From the NCBI RefSeq assembly GCF_002723915.1, contig NZ_BEWL01000009.1:62001-126000 (forward strand): a DNA stretch of 64,000 nucleotides, given 5' to 3'. This stretch comes from Gluconobacter albidus. Its GTDB lineage: Bacteria > Pseudomonadota > Alphaproteobacteria > Acetobacterales > Acetobacteraceae. A program made the position numbers and the translations under genes. Shown here piece after piece: positions 9,601 to 15,929 of the stretch. Below the pieces are notes generated by a model. That model made no database searches. It was given only the letters and a program-made list of their open reading frames with translations, and was not told the origin of the DNA. Position 1 is the first letter of the stretch, and the number at the start of each line of letters is the position of its first letter.

Positions 9601-9765
9601 CGCCGCAAGGCTCTGGCGATGAAAAGCTCGTTTCTTCAGGATGAGCAGGCACAGCAGGGCGTCATGGACGCTCTGGTGGATGAGATTCTGTCGGGTCAGG
9701 GCATTGCCGGGGGCTTGTACGAGCGCCTGGAAGCTATGGACGAGCAGCAGCGGGCCGCTGCGTAA
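6661..9765 (+). CDS. dotO: DotO/IcmB/TraU-family ATPase (VirB4-like)
   Basis: Cytoplasmic ATPase that powers assembly and transfer in type IVB systems. The 1034-residue product carries a Walker A motif at about residues 487-496 (APPGSGKT) and a Walker B-like strand near residue 750 (IIVLDLARVAP). The length matches IcmB/TraU, about 1010 residues. The frame extends about 75 codons upstream of 6661, overlapping dotN, but the ATG at 6661 follows GCGGAG and the usual family N-terminus starts here. It is the last gene of the first transfer block; a bidirectional terminator follows its stop codon. Confidence 0.92.
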   Translation: MSGFLTELLASASLFLRQPLESFCDVETNHTDAVHQDRLVTLRGEYVSVLRVNGLRTMCSRADVEAVAEQQRIELQGLLEGTGHVIEGWYISDPDQARVAVDLLALNGCEQISRMMNADFHDIINERRLRWPQVMRWEDACYILWTRPAVLTREEKKQVAAERKEQVKAWPKAGSGQRFTLRSELMAGRHDAFVARVQDSMSNLGISTTLLRADESITLARETLYRETAGSGWKPTLVGDPVMPRLPDDEKQSKKTENLLWPSLRDQIFNADAENQGGQLVTVGDYTYAPVDMLLGPEDPRPFSELLNTLGRKRLPWRSSMILEGGGKAAFAIKETGATMLGMFPGNKDITRAFQAIKRMRETENHNSVRMRMTASTWAPVGEDKLLRRRAADLSQGLESWGGCKTTRVPGDPLEAAMGSVPVLSLGSTATPALAPLGDAMGMMPWMRSASPFPQGSILFRKPDGGIWPFDPTGGGVREHIADIIVAPPGSGKTVLGNTILLGLLLSSAAMGNNGVKLPLLAKLDIGHASLGFIEMVRNALGPDRAHEAIFVEMQMAPGFEVNIFDLQVGLEYPLPLEEVAIDNFVSLLATPLDGQPFEGMDQLVGDVIAEAYRQCTGVAGGNPKHYREGIEPLVDEAIHRLGLQLPHHAAAEGDLESADPTWWRDVVTALIAAGEHRLAGIAQRHAVPVLQDLIAAARAPEIFNRYSKIVLPTHETLIDAFERYIMAAIKKYPTLSEPTQLDLGDARIIVLDLARVAPQGSESANRQTALMYMLGRYLIGRNFFLHPEYADLPIMPENVREYHRSRFTEKKETIKRLDFEEWHRPKEAPQVDKQAIRDVREGRKHNVQLSFISQRSGDFSADLVGQSTARWILKCGDEREANEMIENFKLTPASAYVVRNRLPGPGRNGAPFFVVMNAAEGKYEQLLVNVLGPIELWAFSSTPNDTALRSRLFARMPSSRALRCLAIVFPGGSAEKELARRKALAMKSSFLQDEQAQQGVMDALVDEILSGQGIAGGLYERLEAMDEQQRAAA

Positions 9766-9780
9766 GACACACGGTTTACG

Positions 9781-9808
9781 AAAGAGGGGGATAAGGCCCC
9801 CTCTTTTT
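9781..9808. terminator. Bidirectional terminator between dotO and relE
   Basis: GAGGGGG (9784-9790) and CCCCCTC (9797-9803) form a 7-bp GC-rich stem, flanked by an A-run on the left and a T-run on the right. It can therefore end dotO on the plus strand and the convergent toxin gene on the minus strand. Confidence 0.85.
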
Positions 9809-10094
9809 ACAATCGGTCTTTAGCAGTTTCGTAAACGGCACTTTTGTCGCGCTTGCCAACCGCGATCAAAAGAACCGTGATCTCCTGATCGTGGACCTGA
9901 TACACCCCACGGATGCCATCATCACGCAGTTTGATTTTATAACAATTCGGTAAACCGCGAAGCTTGTTCTTTGGAACATGCGGGTTATGCAGGATCTTGC
10001 GGAGTTTTTTTACGAACCGCTCTGCAACGCTGTAATCCAGCGCGTACAGTTCATCCCTTACGACTTCCGGGATGTCCAGAGAGTAGATCGTCAA
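9807..10094 (-). CDS. relE: RelE/ParE-superfamily toxin
   Basis: 95-residue basic protein. The phrase KIKLRDDGIRGVYQVHDQEI and the following hydrophobic strand (TVLLIAVGKRDKSAVYE) are typical of RelE-type mRNA interferases that cleave mRNA on the ribosome. It starts at a TTG inside the end of the antitoxin gene, preceded by AGGAA, so the two genes overlap by 44 nt and are presumably coupled. The pair is oriented against the transfer operons and sits between the two blocks, acting as a plasmid-stabilising addiction module. Catalytic residues vary among RelE proteins; Arg, Lys and a C-terminal Tyr are present. Confidence 0.82.
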   Translation of the reverse strand: MTIYSLDIPEVVRDELYALDYSVAERFVKKLRKILHNPHVPKNKLRGLPNCYKIKLRDDGIRGVYQVHDQEITVLLIAVGKRDKSAVYETAKDRL

Positions 10095-10347
10095 GGTTCA
10101 CGTTCCTCATAATTTCCCCCGGGTTCTTCAGGCGTTTCTTGACCAGATCAAGAAGAACGGCGTCATCATCGCTCACGACTTCCTTGCGGATCGGCAGACG
10201 GTTGTTTCTGACGACATATTCAAGAACGTCCCGAAACAGGTCAGCAGGCGTCGTTCCGAGTTCCTTGACCTTCCTGAAAGACTCTTCTTTGAAATCGGCT
10301 TCAAGCCGCATTCCAAAATGGGCTGTGTTTGCAGTGATTTGGGGCAT
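10051..10347 (-). CDS. relB: RelB/DinJ-like antitoxin
   Basis: 98-residue antitoxin partner of the downstream RelE-like toxin. The N-terminal half (MPQITANTAHFGMRLEADFK, then a helix with TTPADLFRDVLEYV) resembles the ribbon-helix-helix DNA-binding unit of RelB/DinJ. The charged C-terminal part would wrap the toxin. Antitoxins of this type repress their own promoter; the 220-nt region upstream is shared with the divergently transcribed dotD. The antitoxin-first order and the overlap with the toxin are typical. Confidence 0.78.
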   Translation of the reverse strand: MPQITANTAHFGMRLEADFKEESFRKVKELGTTPADLFRDVLEYVVRNNRLPIRKEVVSDDDAVLLDLVKKRLKNPGEIMRNVNLDDLLSGHPGSRKG

Positions 10348-10522
10348 CGTGTCGGGATCTCTCTTTACTCTGCGGTACTCACCGGCACTCGCATATCGTC
10401 TCTATGGGACCGACTTACTAGAAATAATAGTCAAACATATGTTCAACAAAAGCAACACAAAAACCATCAGGGACCGCAAAAATTGTCCCTGAGTGGTGAT
10501 GAAACGCCTCCAAGTTTTTTCT

Positions 10523-10560
10523 GAAAGTCGCAGATTGAGCCGCGATGATCCTTTCAACAT
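10523..10560 (+). promoter_or_regulatory. AGTCGCAGA-type element before dotD
   Basis: GAAAGTCGCAGA at 10523-10534 and GATGATCCTTTC at 10544-10555. This is among the clearest copies: the spacing between the two halves equals that of the copies at 34091 and, on the minus strand, 27508. It lies 13 nt upstream of the dotD start codon. Confidence 0.65.
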
Positions 10561-10572
10561 CTGGAGGGACCC

Positions 10573-11025
10573 ATGCGACACCACTATCTTCTGACACCTG
10601 TTCTGCTGCTGGCCCTCTCGGCCTGCGCTACCAAACCGCCCGAGCCTGTGGCGACAACAGGCATGGCCAATCCCGAGCTTGCGCTACAACGCGCCATTGC
10701 CACGACCGACGCGGATCTGGCCCAGCTCGGCACGTTGCGGCCGACCCCGCCTCCCATGACCCCGGATCCCGGGCTGCCCGCTGACCTCAAGCGTCAGGTC
10801 TGGTTTGTCTGGCAAGGCCCGCTTGAGCCTGCGGTCCGCAAGCTCGGCAAAGACATCGGCTACAGCGTGACCGCATTCGGCCCGCACCGGAAGGTCATTG
10901 TCCAGATCAATGCCGTAGCCCCGGTGATTGACCACCTGCGCACGCTCGGCGAGCAGGCGGGAGATCAGGCCACCGTCTCTGTCGATCCCCTCTCCCACGC
11001 AATCTCGGTGACGTATCATGGCTGA
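10573..11025 (+). CDS. dotD: DotD/TraH-like outer-membrane lipoprotein
   Basis: 150-residue lipoprotein with a clear signal sequence and lipobox (LLALSAC, Cys at about residue 18). DotD-type lipoproteins anchor the DotC-DotD-DotH ring in the outer membrane. The C-terminal half (WFVWQGPLEPAVRKLGKDIG, then Tyr and beta strands) matches the secretin-N-like fold of DotD. A strong ribosome site (TGGAGGG) precedes the ATG. The stop overlaps dotC by eight bases. It starts the second transfer block, in the same order as IncI traH-traI-traJ-traK. Confidence 0.86.
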   Translation: MRHHYLLTPVLLLALSACATKPPEPVATTGMANPELALQRAIATTDADLAQLGTLRPTPPPMTPDPGLPADLKRQVWFVWQGPLEPAVRKLGKDIGYSVTAFGPHRKVIVQINAVAPVIDHLRTLGEQAGDQATVSVDPLSHAISVTYHG

Positions 11026-12016
11026 TCGCGCCCTGCTCTGCGGCCTCGCAACGGCTGCCTTCCTCGCATTCCCGTCTCTCGCAGGTGCAGCCAACACCGG
11101 CACTATCATGCCGTCCACAAGCTCTCTTCCTCCGCCAGCCCGGAGCGGAACGCTCGTTTCCATGCCAAACCCGCCTGAGCCGGGCGCGGATCAGATCAAC
11201 GCCAATGATGAGGCCCTCGGCAATCCTGCCAACACCCCGGTCACGGGCGCGCTTCAGCTCGACCGCATCACAGGCGGTGAGGCCCCACCGTCTCTCGAAG
11301 CCTTGCAGGACGCGCGACCAAACGATGAAGCCGGCGACGACCTCAAGCCAGGCCGACGCGAGCAGATCCGGCAGGCCGCGCTGACCTACGGGGCACAGGG
11401 CGGACAGGCAGCGCGGTCTTTCGCCATCAATGAAATGCTGCGCCACAACGAGCCAATCCTCGACACCACGTTCGATTTCCGCCCCTTCGTCCTGCCGGTC
11501 GGTGATGGTCAGACGCTGATGCAGCCCCCGATCGTCAGTCAGGCGCAGATGGCCTTCGCCCTGAACGATACCGGCACCATCGCTCATGAGAGCCGCTGCG
11601 TTTTCGAGATTACCCGTGAGGCGCAGCTCACCTCTGCCGCGCCGAACTGGCGGACCTATCTCGTCCGCTCCTGGAACAAGCCGCGTCATCCGGCCTCATC
11701 CGCTTTGCCTCACACGGACAAGGAAGTGCGGCACTGGAACGACTGGGTAGCTGAAGGCTGGGCATCCGGAGAAAAGGTGGCTGATGAGATCTACCTGTCC
11801 GATCTCTCCCTACTTCAGCGCGACATCACGGGCATGGCCCGCTACCGCGTGCTTCTGCGGGCCGGTCGTGTCGAAGAGCCACGCGTGGTCTTCGAGAACC
11901 GTCAGGCCGTGGGCGGCGGCGACAGTCTGCATCTTGGCGACCGTGTCATCCGCATCACCGGACAGCCCGGCCTCCAGGCCCGCACCCGCGTCGCCTATCC
12001 GGAGGACTGCCGATGA
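11018..12016 (+). CDS. dotC: DotC/TraI(IncI)-family outer-membrane protein
   Basis: 332-residue secreted protein of the type IVB core. The N-terminus is a signal peptide (about residues 1-25, ending SLAGAAN). The remainder fits the DotC fold, with Trp/Tyr-rich segments such as NWRTYLVRSWNKP. Unlike Legionella DotC and IncI TraI, no lipobox cysteine follows the hydrophobic segment, so this homologue may not be lipidated and may depend on DotD for anchoring. The start overlaps dotD and the stop overlaps dotB, so translation of the three is probably coupled. Confidence 0.85.
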   Translation: MADRALLCGLATAAFLAFPSLAGAANTGTIMPSTSSLPPPARSGTLVSMPNPPEPGADQINANDEALGNPANTPVTGALQLDRITGGEAPPSLEALQDARPNDEAGDDLKPGRREQIRQAALTYGAQGGQAARSFAINEMLRHNEPILDTTFDFRPFVLPVGDGQTLMQPPIVSQAQMAFALNDTGTIAHESRCVFEITREAQLTSAAPNWRTYLVRSWNKPRHPASSALPHTDKEVRHWNDWVAEGWASGEKVADEIYLSDLSLLQRDITGMARYRVLLRAGRVEEPRVVFENRQAVGGGDSLHLGDRVIRITGQPGLQARTRVAYPEDCR

Positions 12017-13179
12017 GCGCCGTCCTCAGACTGCGCGACACCGAAACCTGGGCACACGAGCGGGCGAAGCGCGAGTACCCTTGGGTTGCTGAAGCCCGGA
12101 AACATGCACCCGGTCTCGATGACTTTTTGAAATGGGCGCATGGCCTCGGCGCGTCGCGTATTGACCTGCTGACCGGACATCGGGCCACGCTCACGGTTCA
12201 TGGCCGCAACCGCTACGCCACCATGGACCCCACGACATCGCTGGATCTCAAGCAGATCGTGGATCACGTCTATGGCGCGGACGGCTCGGCGCGCGTGCTG
12301 ATCAGCCTTCAGCTCGATACGGCCTATAGCGTTACGCTCAACCGTCGTGAGTCCCTGCGCTTTCGTATCAACATTTTCCCCGTGCAGACCATGCGCGGCC
12401 CGGGCATGAATCTTGTCCTGCGGCCGATCCCGACCCTGCCGAAGAGCCTGGACGAGCAGCGCGTCGAGCAGGAGATCCGCGACACGAACCTGCTCAGAAG
12501 CGGCATGGTTCTCACGGGAGGATCGACCGGATCGGGCAAGACCACGTTGCAGTTCGGGCTGATCCACGAGCGGCTGATGGATCCGACCGTCTCATGCAAC
12601 ATCTCCACGGGCGAGCAGCCGATCGAGTTCCTTTTCGACAGCCTCAAGCCTCCCAACGGCAACCGGATCACCCAGACGGAGATCCGACCGCCAAACATGA
12701 CGCCGCCGCTGTTTGTCGAAGGCTCCATGCGCCGCGAAAACTCGGATCTGGTGCTGGGCGAGTGTCGTGACGGCCCGACCATGGAGGCGGCCATCAACTG
12801 CGCCATCACGGGCGGCAAGCTTTCCACCACCATCCATGCCGACAACGGCCCCCTCATGATCCAGCGCTCGATTGCGCTGTGCCCCCGGGCCGAGCGGGAC
12901 AATCTCGTCAGCGCTCTGGCGCAGTCGCTGCGCTTCGTCATCAACCAGCGTCTGTTGGATCGCGTCGGCGGCGGACGTGTCGCGGTGCGTGAATACCTGA
13001 CCTTTCATCAGGATCTCCGCCGTCAGCTCATGCGCACCGAAAGCGAGCTTTGGCCCGATCTCGTGGCTCAGGCCATCGACAGCGACGGCCAGAGCTATGC
13101 GGTCGCCATTCGCAAGGCTCTGGAAGACGGGCTGATCACCGAACAGACGGCCAATGAGGCCTGGAGGAGAGACGCCTGA
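12013..13179 (+). CDS. dotB: DotB/TraJ(IncI)-family secretion ATPase (VirB11/PilT-like)
   Basis: 388-residue hexameric ATPase of the GspE/PilT/VirB11 class that cycles on and off the inner-membrane channel. Walker A lies at about residues 173-181 (GGSTGSGKTT), an acidic Walker B-type segment follows near residue 250 (SDLVLGECRDGPTMEAAINC), and a His-box-like stretch (TTIHADNG) near residue 277. The length matches Legionella DotB (377). It overlaps dotC and icmT by one to four bases at either end. Confidence 0.93.
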   Translation: MSAVLRLRDTETWAHERAKREYPWVAEARKHAPGLDDFLKWAHGLGASRIDLLTGHRATLTVHGRNRYATMDPTTSLDLKQIVDHVYGADGSARVLISLQLDTAYSVTLNRRESLRFRINIFPVQTMRGPGMNLVLRPIPTLPKSLDEQRVEQEIRDTNLLRSGMVLTGGSTGSGKTTLQFGLIHERLMDPTVSCNISTGEQPIEFLFDSLKPPNGNRITQTEIRPPNMTPPLFVEGSMRRENSDLVLGECRDGPTMEAAINCAITGGKLSTTIHADNGPLMIQRSIALCPRAERDNLVSALAQSLRFVINQRLLDRVGGGRVAVREYLTFHQDLRRQLMRTESELWPDLVAQAIDSDGQSYAVAIRKALEDGLITEQTANEAWRRDA

Positions 13180-13427
13180 TGTGGCGCGCAACCGCAAAAC
13201 CTGTCCGTCTGGCCATCCTTGATGGCCGGGCCTGTCTGCCGCTTCTCGTGACGGTCACGTACTGGAGCTGGACGACGCTGTATATTGGCGTCCTCGGGAC
13301 CGCCCTGTTTGCAACGATCAGCTTCTTTGGGCTGACGCTGCCGGCTGCCCTCAGAACCGTCCGCCGCCTCATCACCGGCCCCGTCCGGTCTGGTCGGCCG
13401 ACCTGGAAGCGGAGGCGCTACGGATGA
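13179..13427 (+). CDS. icmT: IcmT/TraK(IncI)-like small membrane protein
   Basis: 82-residue protein that follows dotB with its ATG sharing a base with the dotB stop, exactly as icmT/traK follows dotB/traJ elsewhere. Two hydrophobic segments lie at about residues 22-37 and 39-57. The N-terminal WRATAKPVRLAILDGRACLP resembles the conserved IcmT start (Trp-Arg, Pro, then D-R-A before the first membrane segment). A basic tail ends the protein. The role in the family is export or pore formation. Confidence 0.78.
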   Translation: MWRATAKPVRLAILDGRACLPLLVTVTYWSWTTLYIGVLGTALFATISFFGLTLPAALRTVRRLITGPVRSGRPTWKRRRYG

Positions 13428-13843
13428 CCGCCTCTCCTGCCATCGGCGTGCTTTCAGACGTTCTGGTCCGTGCTATCGACCGCAAGGGCCTCAGCGTTCT
13501 GTTGAGGGATGCCACCAACTCAACCCCCTGCGCCAGCACGGTCGCGGCGTCCAGCAGCGGTTTCCTGCCAGCCTTCCTGATCACCGCCGAGGCGCTGTGG
13601 TTTGAAATGACGCGGCACGGTTTTGGCCTGAAGCTGGTCGATGATCCTGAAGCCGCCCTCGGCGTGACCGTCATCGACCATGACGCGCAGTCAGCCGTCA
13701 CGGTCCTGCTCTGCCTGCTCGATGTGCTGGACGCGCTCCCGGTTCAGAACGGCCAGATCAATCTGTGTGATCTGACCGGCCTCTGGCAGGCGAGCATGGC
13801 GCGTCTTCAGCCTGTCTCCGTCCAGAAGGAGCAGGCCACATGA
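13424..13843 (+). CDS. icmS: IcmS-like secretion chaperone
   Basis: 139-residue acidic soluble protein. The segment FLPAFLITAEALWFEMTRHG, then GLKLVDDPEAALGVTVIDHD, aligns well by eye with Legionella IcmS (LLPAIAKRADQL, then GLGATYDESEGALLGIRVVF), and the following helix contains LLCLLDVLDAL where IcmS has LLCMTDVMNEL. IcmS binds DotL and delivers effectors; on a conjugative plasmid it would serve relaxase or protein recruitment. ATGA overlaps on both sides put it in one operon with icmT and the transglycosylase. About 20 residues longer than IcmS at the N-terminus. Confidence 0.65.
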   Translation: MTASPAIGVLSDVLVRAIDRKGLSVLLRDATNSTPCASTVAASSSGFLPAFLITAEALWFEMTRHGFGLKLVDDPEAALGVTVIDHDAQSAVTVLLCLLDVLDALPVQNGQINLCDLTGLWQASMARLQPVSVQKEQAT

Positions 13844-14334
13844 AAACCCGCCTTTTCTTTCCGTTGGCCCTAGCGGCCCTCCTGGCGGCCCCGGCTGCCT
13901 CGGCCGACGACGGCGGACGCCAGATTGCGGCCTGCCTGAAGGAGTCCGCTCATAACGCGCATGTGCCAGCGGGCGTCATGCTGGTCCTGCTCTATGTCGA
14001 AGGCGGCCATCCCGGTCAGGCCGTGCAGAATACCAACGGCACGTCCGACCTTGGCCCCATGCAGGTCAATACGATCCATGTTCCCGAGATTGCGCGCCAC
14101 TGGCACACCACCCCGTCCCGCGCCTACGCGGCGTTGCGGAACAATTCCTGCGCCAATCTTGAAGCGGGCGGCTGGATCCTCGGGCAGGAAATGACCAAGG
14201 CCCGGGGCGACCTCTGGCAGGCCGTGGCGGGCTATCACTCCCATACGCCCCGCTTTGGCACGGCCTATCTTAAGCGCTTTTACGAGATTTCCCAGACCCT
14301 GATCCGCACCAGCCATCCAGGAGACCCGGCATGA
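13840..14334 (+). CDS. Secreted lytic transglycosylase (VirB1-like)
   Basis: 164-residue periplasmic enzyme that opens peptidoglycan for assembly of the transfer channel. A signal peptide occupies residues 1-23 (ends AASA). The SLT-type fold is visible in MLVLLYVEGGHPGQAVQNTN (catalytic Glu at about residue 53), DLGPMQVN and AVAGYHSHTP. Genes of this kind accompany nearly all conjugation systems. ATGA overlaps join it to icmS and dotM. A second transglycosylase-like gene lies at 30072-30875 on the mobilization side, so two cell-wall enzymes are available. Confidence 0.88.
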   Translation: MKTRLFFPLALAALLAAPAASADDGGRQIAACLKESAHNAHVPAGVMLVLLYVEGGHPGQAVQNTNGTSDLGPMQVNTIHVPEIARHWHTTPSRAYAALRNNSCANLEAGGWILGQEMTKARGDLWQAVAGYHSHTPRFGTAYLKRFYEISQTLIRTSHPGDPA

Positions 14335-15479
14335 GTGGCACAGTTTCGCGGTCCTCAGGCACACGCTCGTCCGGGGAAATCACCCTGATGCTGGCCGGTG
14401 TTGCGCTGTTGGGCATGGTTGTCCTGGCCTATATGGTCTGGTCAACATTCCACACCGAGATCAGCCGTTTCTACTGCAAGGCCCTGATCTGGCAGATCGG
14501 CATCCTGTCGCCGACGCCCGAGCTGGCGCATCTGAATATCCAGCTTCATCAGGCCCTGCACCATCCGGCATCCATTCGTCTGATTCAGCTCTATTACGGC
14601 CTGTCCATCGTCGGGATGCAACTTCGGTGGGTTGCGGTCCTGGTCGGTGGAATCTGCGCGGGCCTGTGCCTCTTCTTCGGGGAGAACAAGGCGCTGCGGG
14701 CCGTCCTCGATCTCGAAGGCCTGATTGCCGTGCAGGCAAAAATGTTTCCGACCCTGCGGGGGTTCGCCAAGCGCCGCATCACCCGGCTGGTTGCGCCGTC
14801 CACCGGGGCACCTCTTCCGGCCGATCCCGCCCTGACGGCTGACGAATGGCGCAGCAGCTTTGCCACGGCCGCTGATGGCAGTTTCAGTGAGGTTTGCGCG
14901 CAGGAGGCGTTCGAGCGTCAGCTCGGCCCGCACTACACAACAGCCGGACCCGTCGCGACACCACCTGCGGCTCAGGTGCTCTTTGCGGCCTTTGCGCTGC
15001 ACAAACTCAAGCGTCGCGATGAGGCCATGACCCTGCTCGGTCAACTGTCTGAAGGTCTGGCAGACGCAGGACTTGATGGCGATACCGGCCCGAAGGTCAG
15101 CCTGAAGGTGCCCGCAGACGTCCTGAAGACCGCGCAGGACTTCCTTGCAGACCCCGAGGTGCAGGCCACGATCGCGCAGAGCTGTGACCGTCACGGATGG
15201 ACCACGACCGCCCTCATGACGCTTCTGTGCGATGCCCGATTTGAAGCTGGCGTGCTGGCGCCTCCGGCATTCGCCATCGTCAAGCTGATCGACCGGCCGC
15301 TTTGGTACGCCCTGCACTCCCTGGGCTACCCGAGCGAAAATCCCAACGAAGACGTGCATCCCAATCCCCGGATCGAAGCCGCTGGCGCCCGCGCCCACTG
15401 GTCCGAGGAACAGCGCCTGCGTCGCCCCCTCTACATCCCGGTGCTTGATCGCGCCCTTTCCACGCTCCGCTCCGCCTGA
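14331..15479 (+). CDS. dotM: DotM/IcmP/TrbA-family coupling-complex membrane protein
   Basis: 382-residue inner-membrane protein with hydrophobic segments at about residues 20-42 and 95-120, followed by a large cytoplasmic domain. In Legionella DotM partners the DotL ATPase and binds Glu-rich export signals. The length matches the family (about 375-380). The segment around ALRAVLDLEGLIAVQAKMFP and the later WYALHSLGYPSE resemble conserved DotM/TrbA stretches. It precedes dotL with one small gene between, as in IncI trbA-trbB-trbC. Confidence 0.85.
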   Translation: MSGTVSRSSGTRSSGEITLMLAGVALLGMVVLAYMVWSTFHTEISRFYCKALIWQIGILSPTPELAHLNIQLHQALHHPASIRLIQLYYGLSIVGMQLRWVAVLVGGICAGLCLFFGENKALRAVLDLEGLIAVQAKMFPTLRGFAKRRITRLVAPSTGAPLPADPALTADEWRSSFATAADGSFSEVCAQEAFERQLGPHYTTAGPVATPPAAQVLFAAFALHKLKRRDEAMTLLGQLSEGLADAGLDGDTGPKVSLKVPADVLKTAQDFLADPEVQATIAQSCDRHGWTTTALMTLLCDARFEAGVLAPPAFAIVKLIDRPLWYALHSLGYPSENPNEDVHPNPRIEAAGARAHWSEEQRLRRPLYIPVLDRALSTLRSA

Positions 15480-15490
15480 AGGACAGTTTC

Positions 15491-15925
15491 ATGACCCGCA
15501 TCATTCTCCAGCATGGCCAGAACGCACCCCTCACGCTCGACATCGAGGAGGGCAGCACGGCTCCGATCCATCTTCATTTTTCGCAAGCCCTGCCTGTCGC
15601 GGCCCCTCTGGCAGAGATCGCCCCGGTTGGACCTCAGGCCGCTCCGGCCACCAGGATCCGCCGCTTTCTGCCGGTTGCCGCGACAGCCGCCGTCTGCGCA
15701 GGTCTGTTGTACACCTTCGGCGGCCTGCACGCCTCCGCGCCTGCGATGCCTGAATCTGCGCCTCTTCCGCCATTGCCCTCCAGCGGCCCGCTGGAGACGC
15801 AGCCGCAAGGTCCGGCACCGACCGCACCACAGCAGATCCTGAAGGCGCTGCATCAGCCCGCCCATCTGGAAATGCCGCCGTCCGCGCCAGCACAGGCTGG
15901 CTCTCCGTTCGGCCTGGAGAACTAA
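15491..15925 (+). CDS. Unknown bitopic membrane protein between dotM and dotL
   Basis: 144-residue protein with a short N-terminal domain (residues 1-50), one membrane segment at about residues 55-75 (FLPVAATAAVCAGLLYTFGG), then a Pro/Ala/Gln-rich tail. I do not recognise a family. Its place between dotM and dotL corresponds to trbB in IncI plasmids, but it lacks the thioredoxin-like cysteine motif of TrbB, so it is not that protein. Close spacing (11 and 4 nt) puts it in the operon. A structural or coupling-complex accessory role is a guess from context only. Confidence 0.7.
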   Translation: MTRIILQHGQNAPLTLDIEEGSTAPIHLHFSQALPVAAPLAEIAPVGPQAAPATRIRRFLPVAATAAVCAGLLYTFGGLHASAPAMPESAPLPPLPSSGPLETQPQGPAPTAPQQILKALHQPAHLEMPPSAPAQAGSPFGLEN

Positions 15926-15929
15926 GGGC

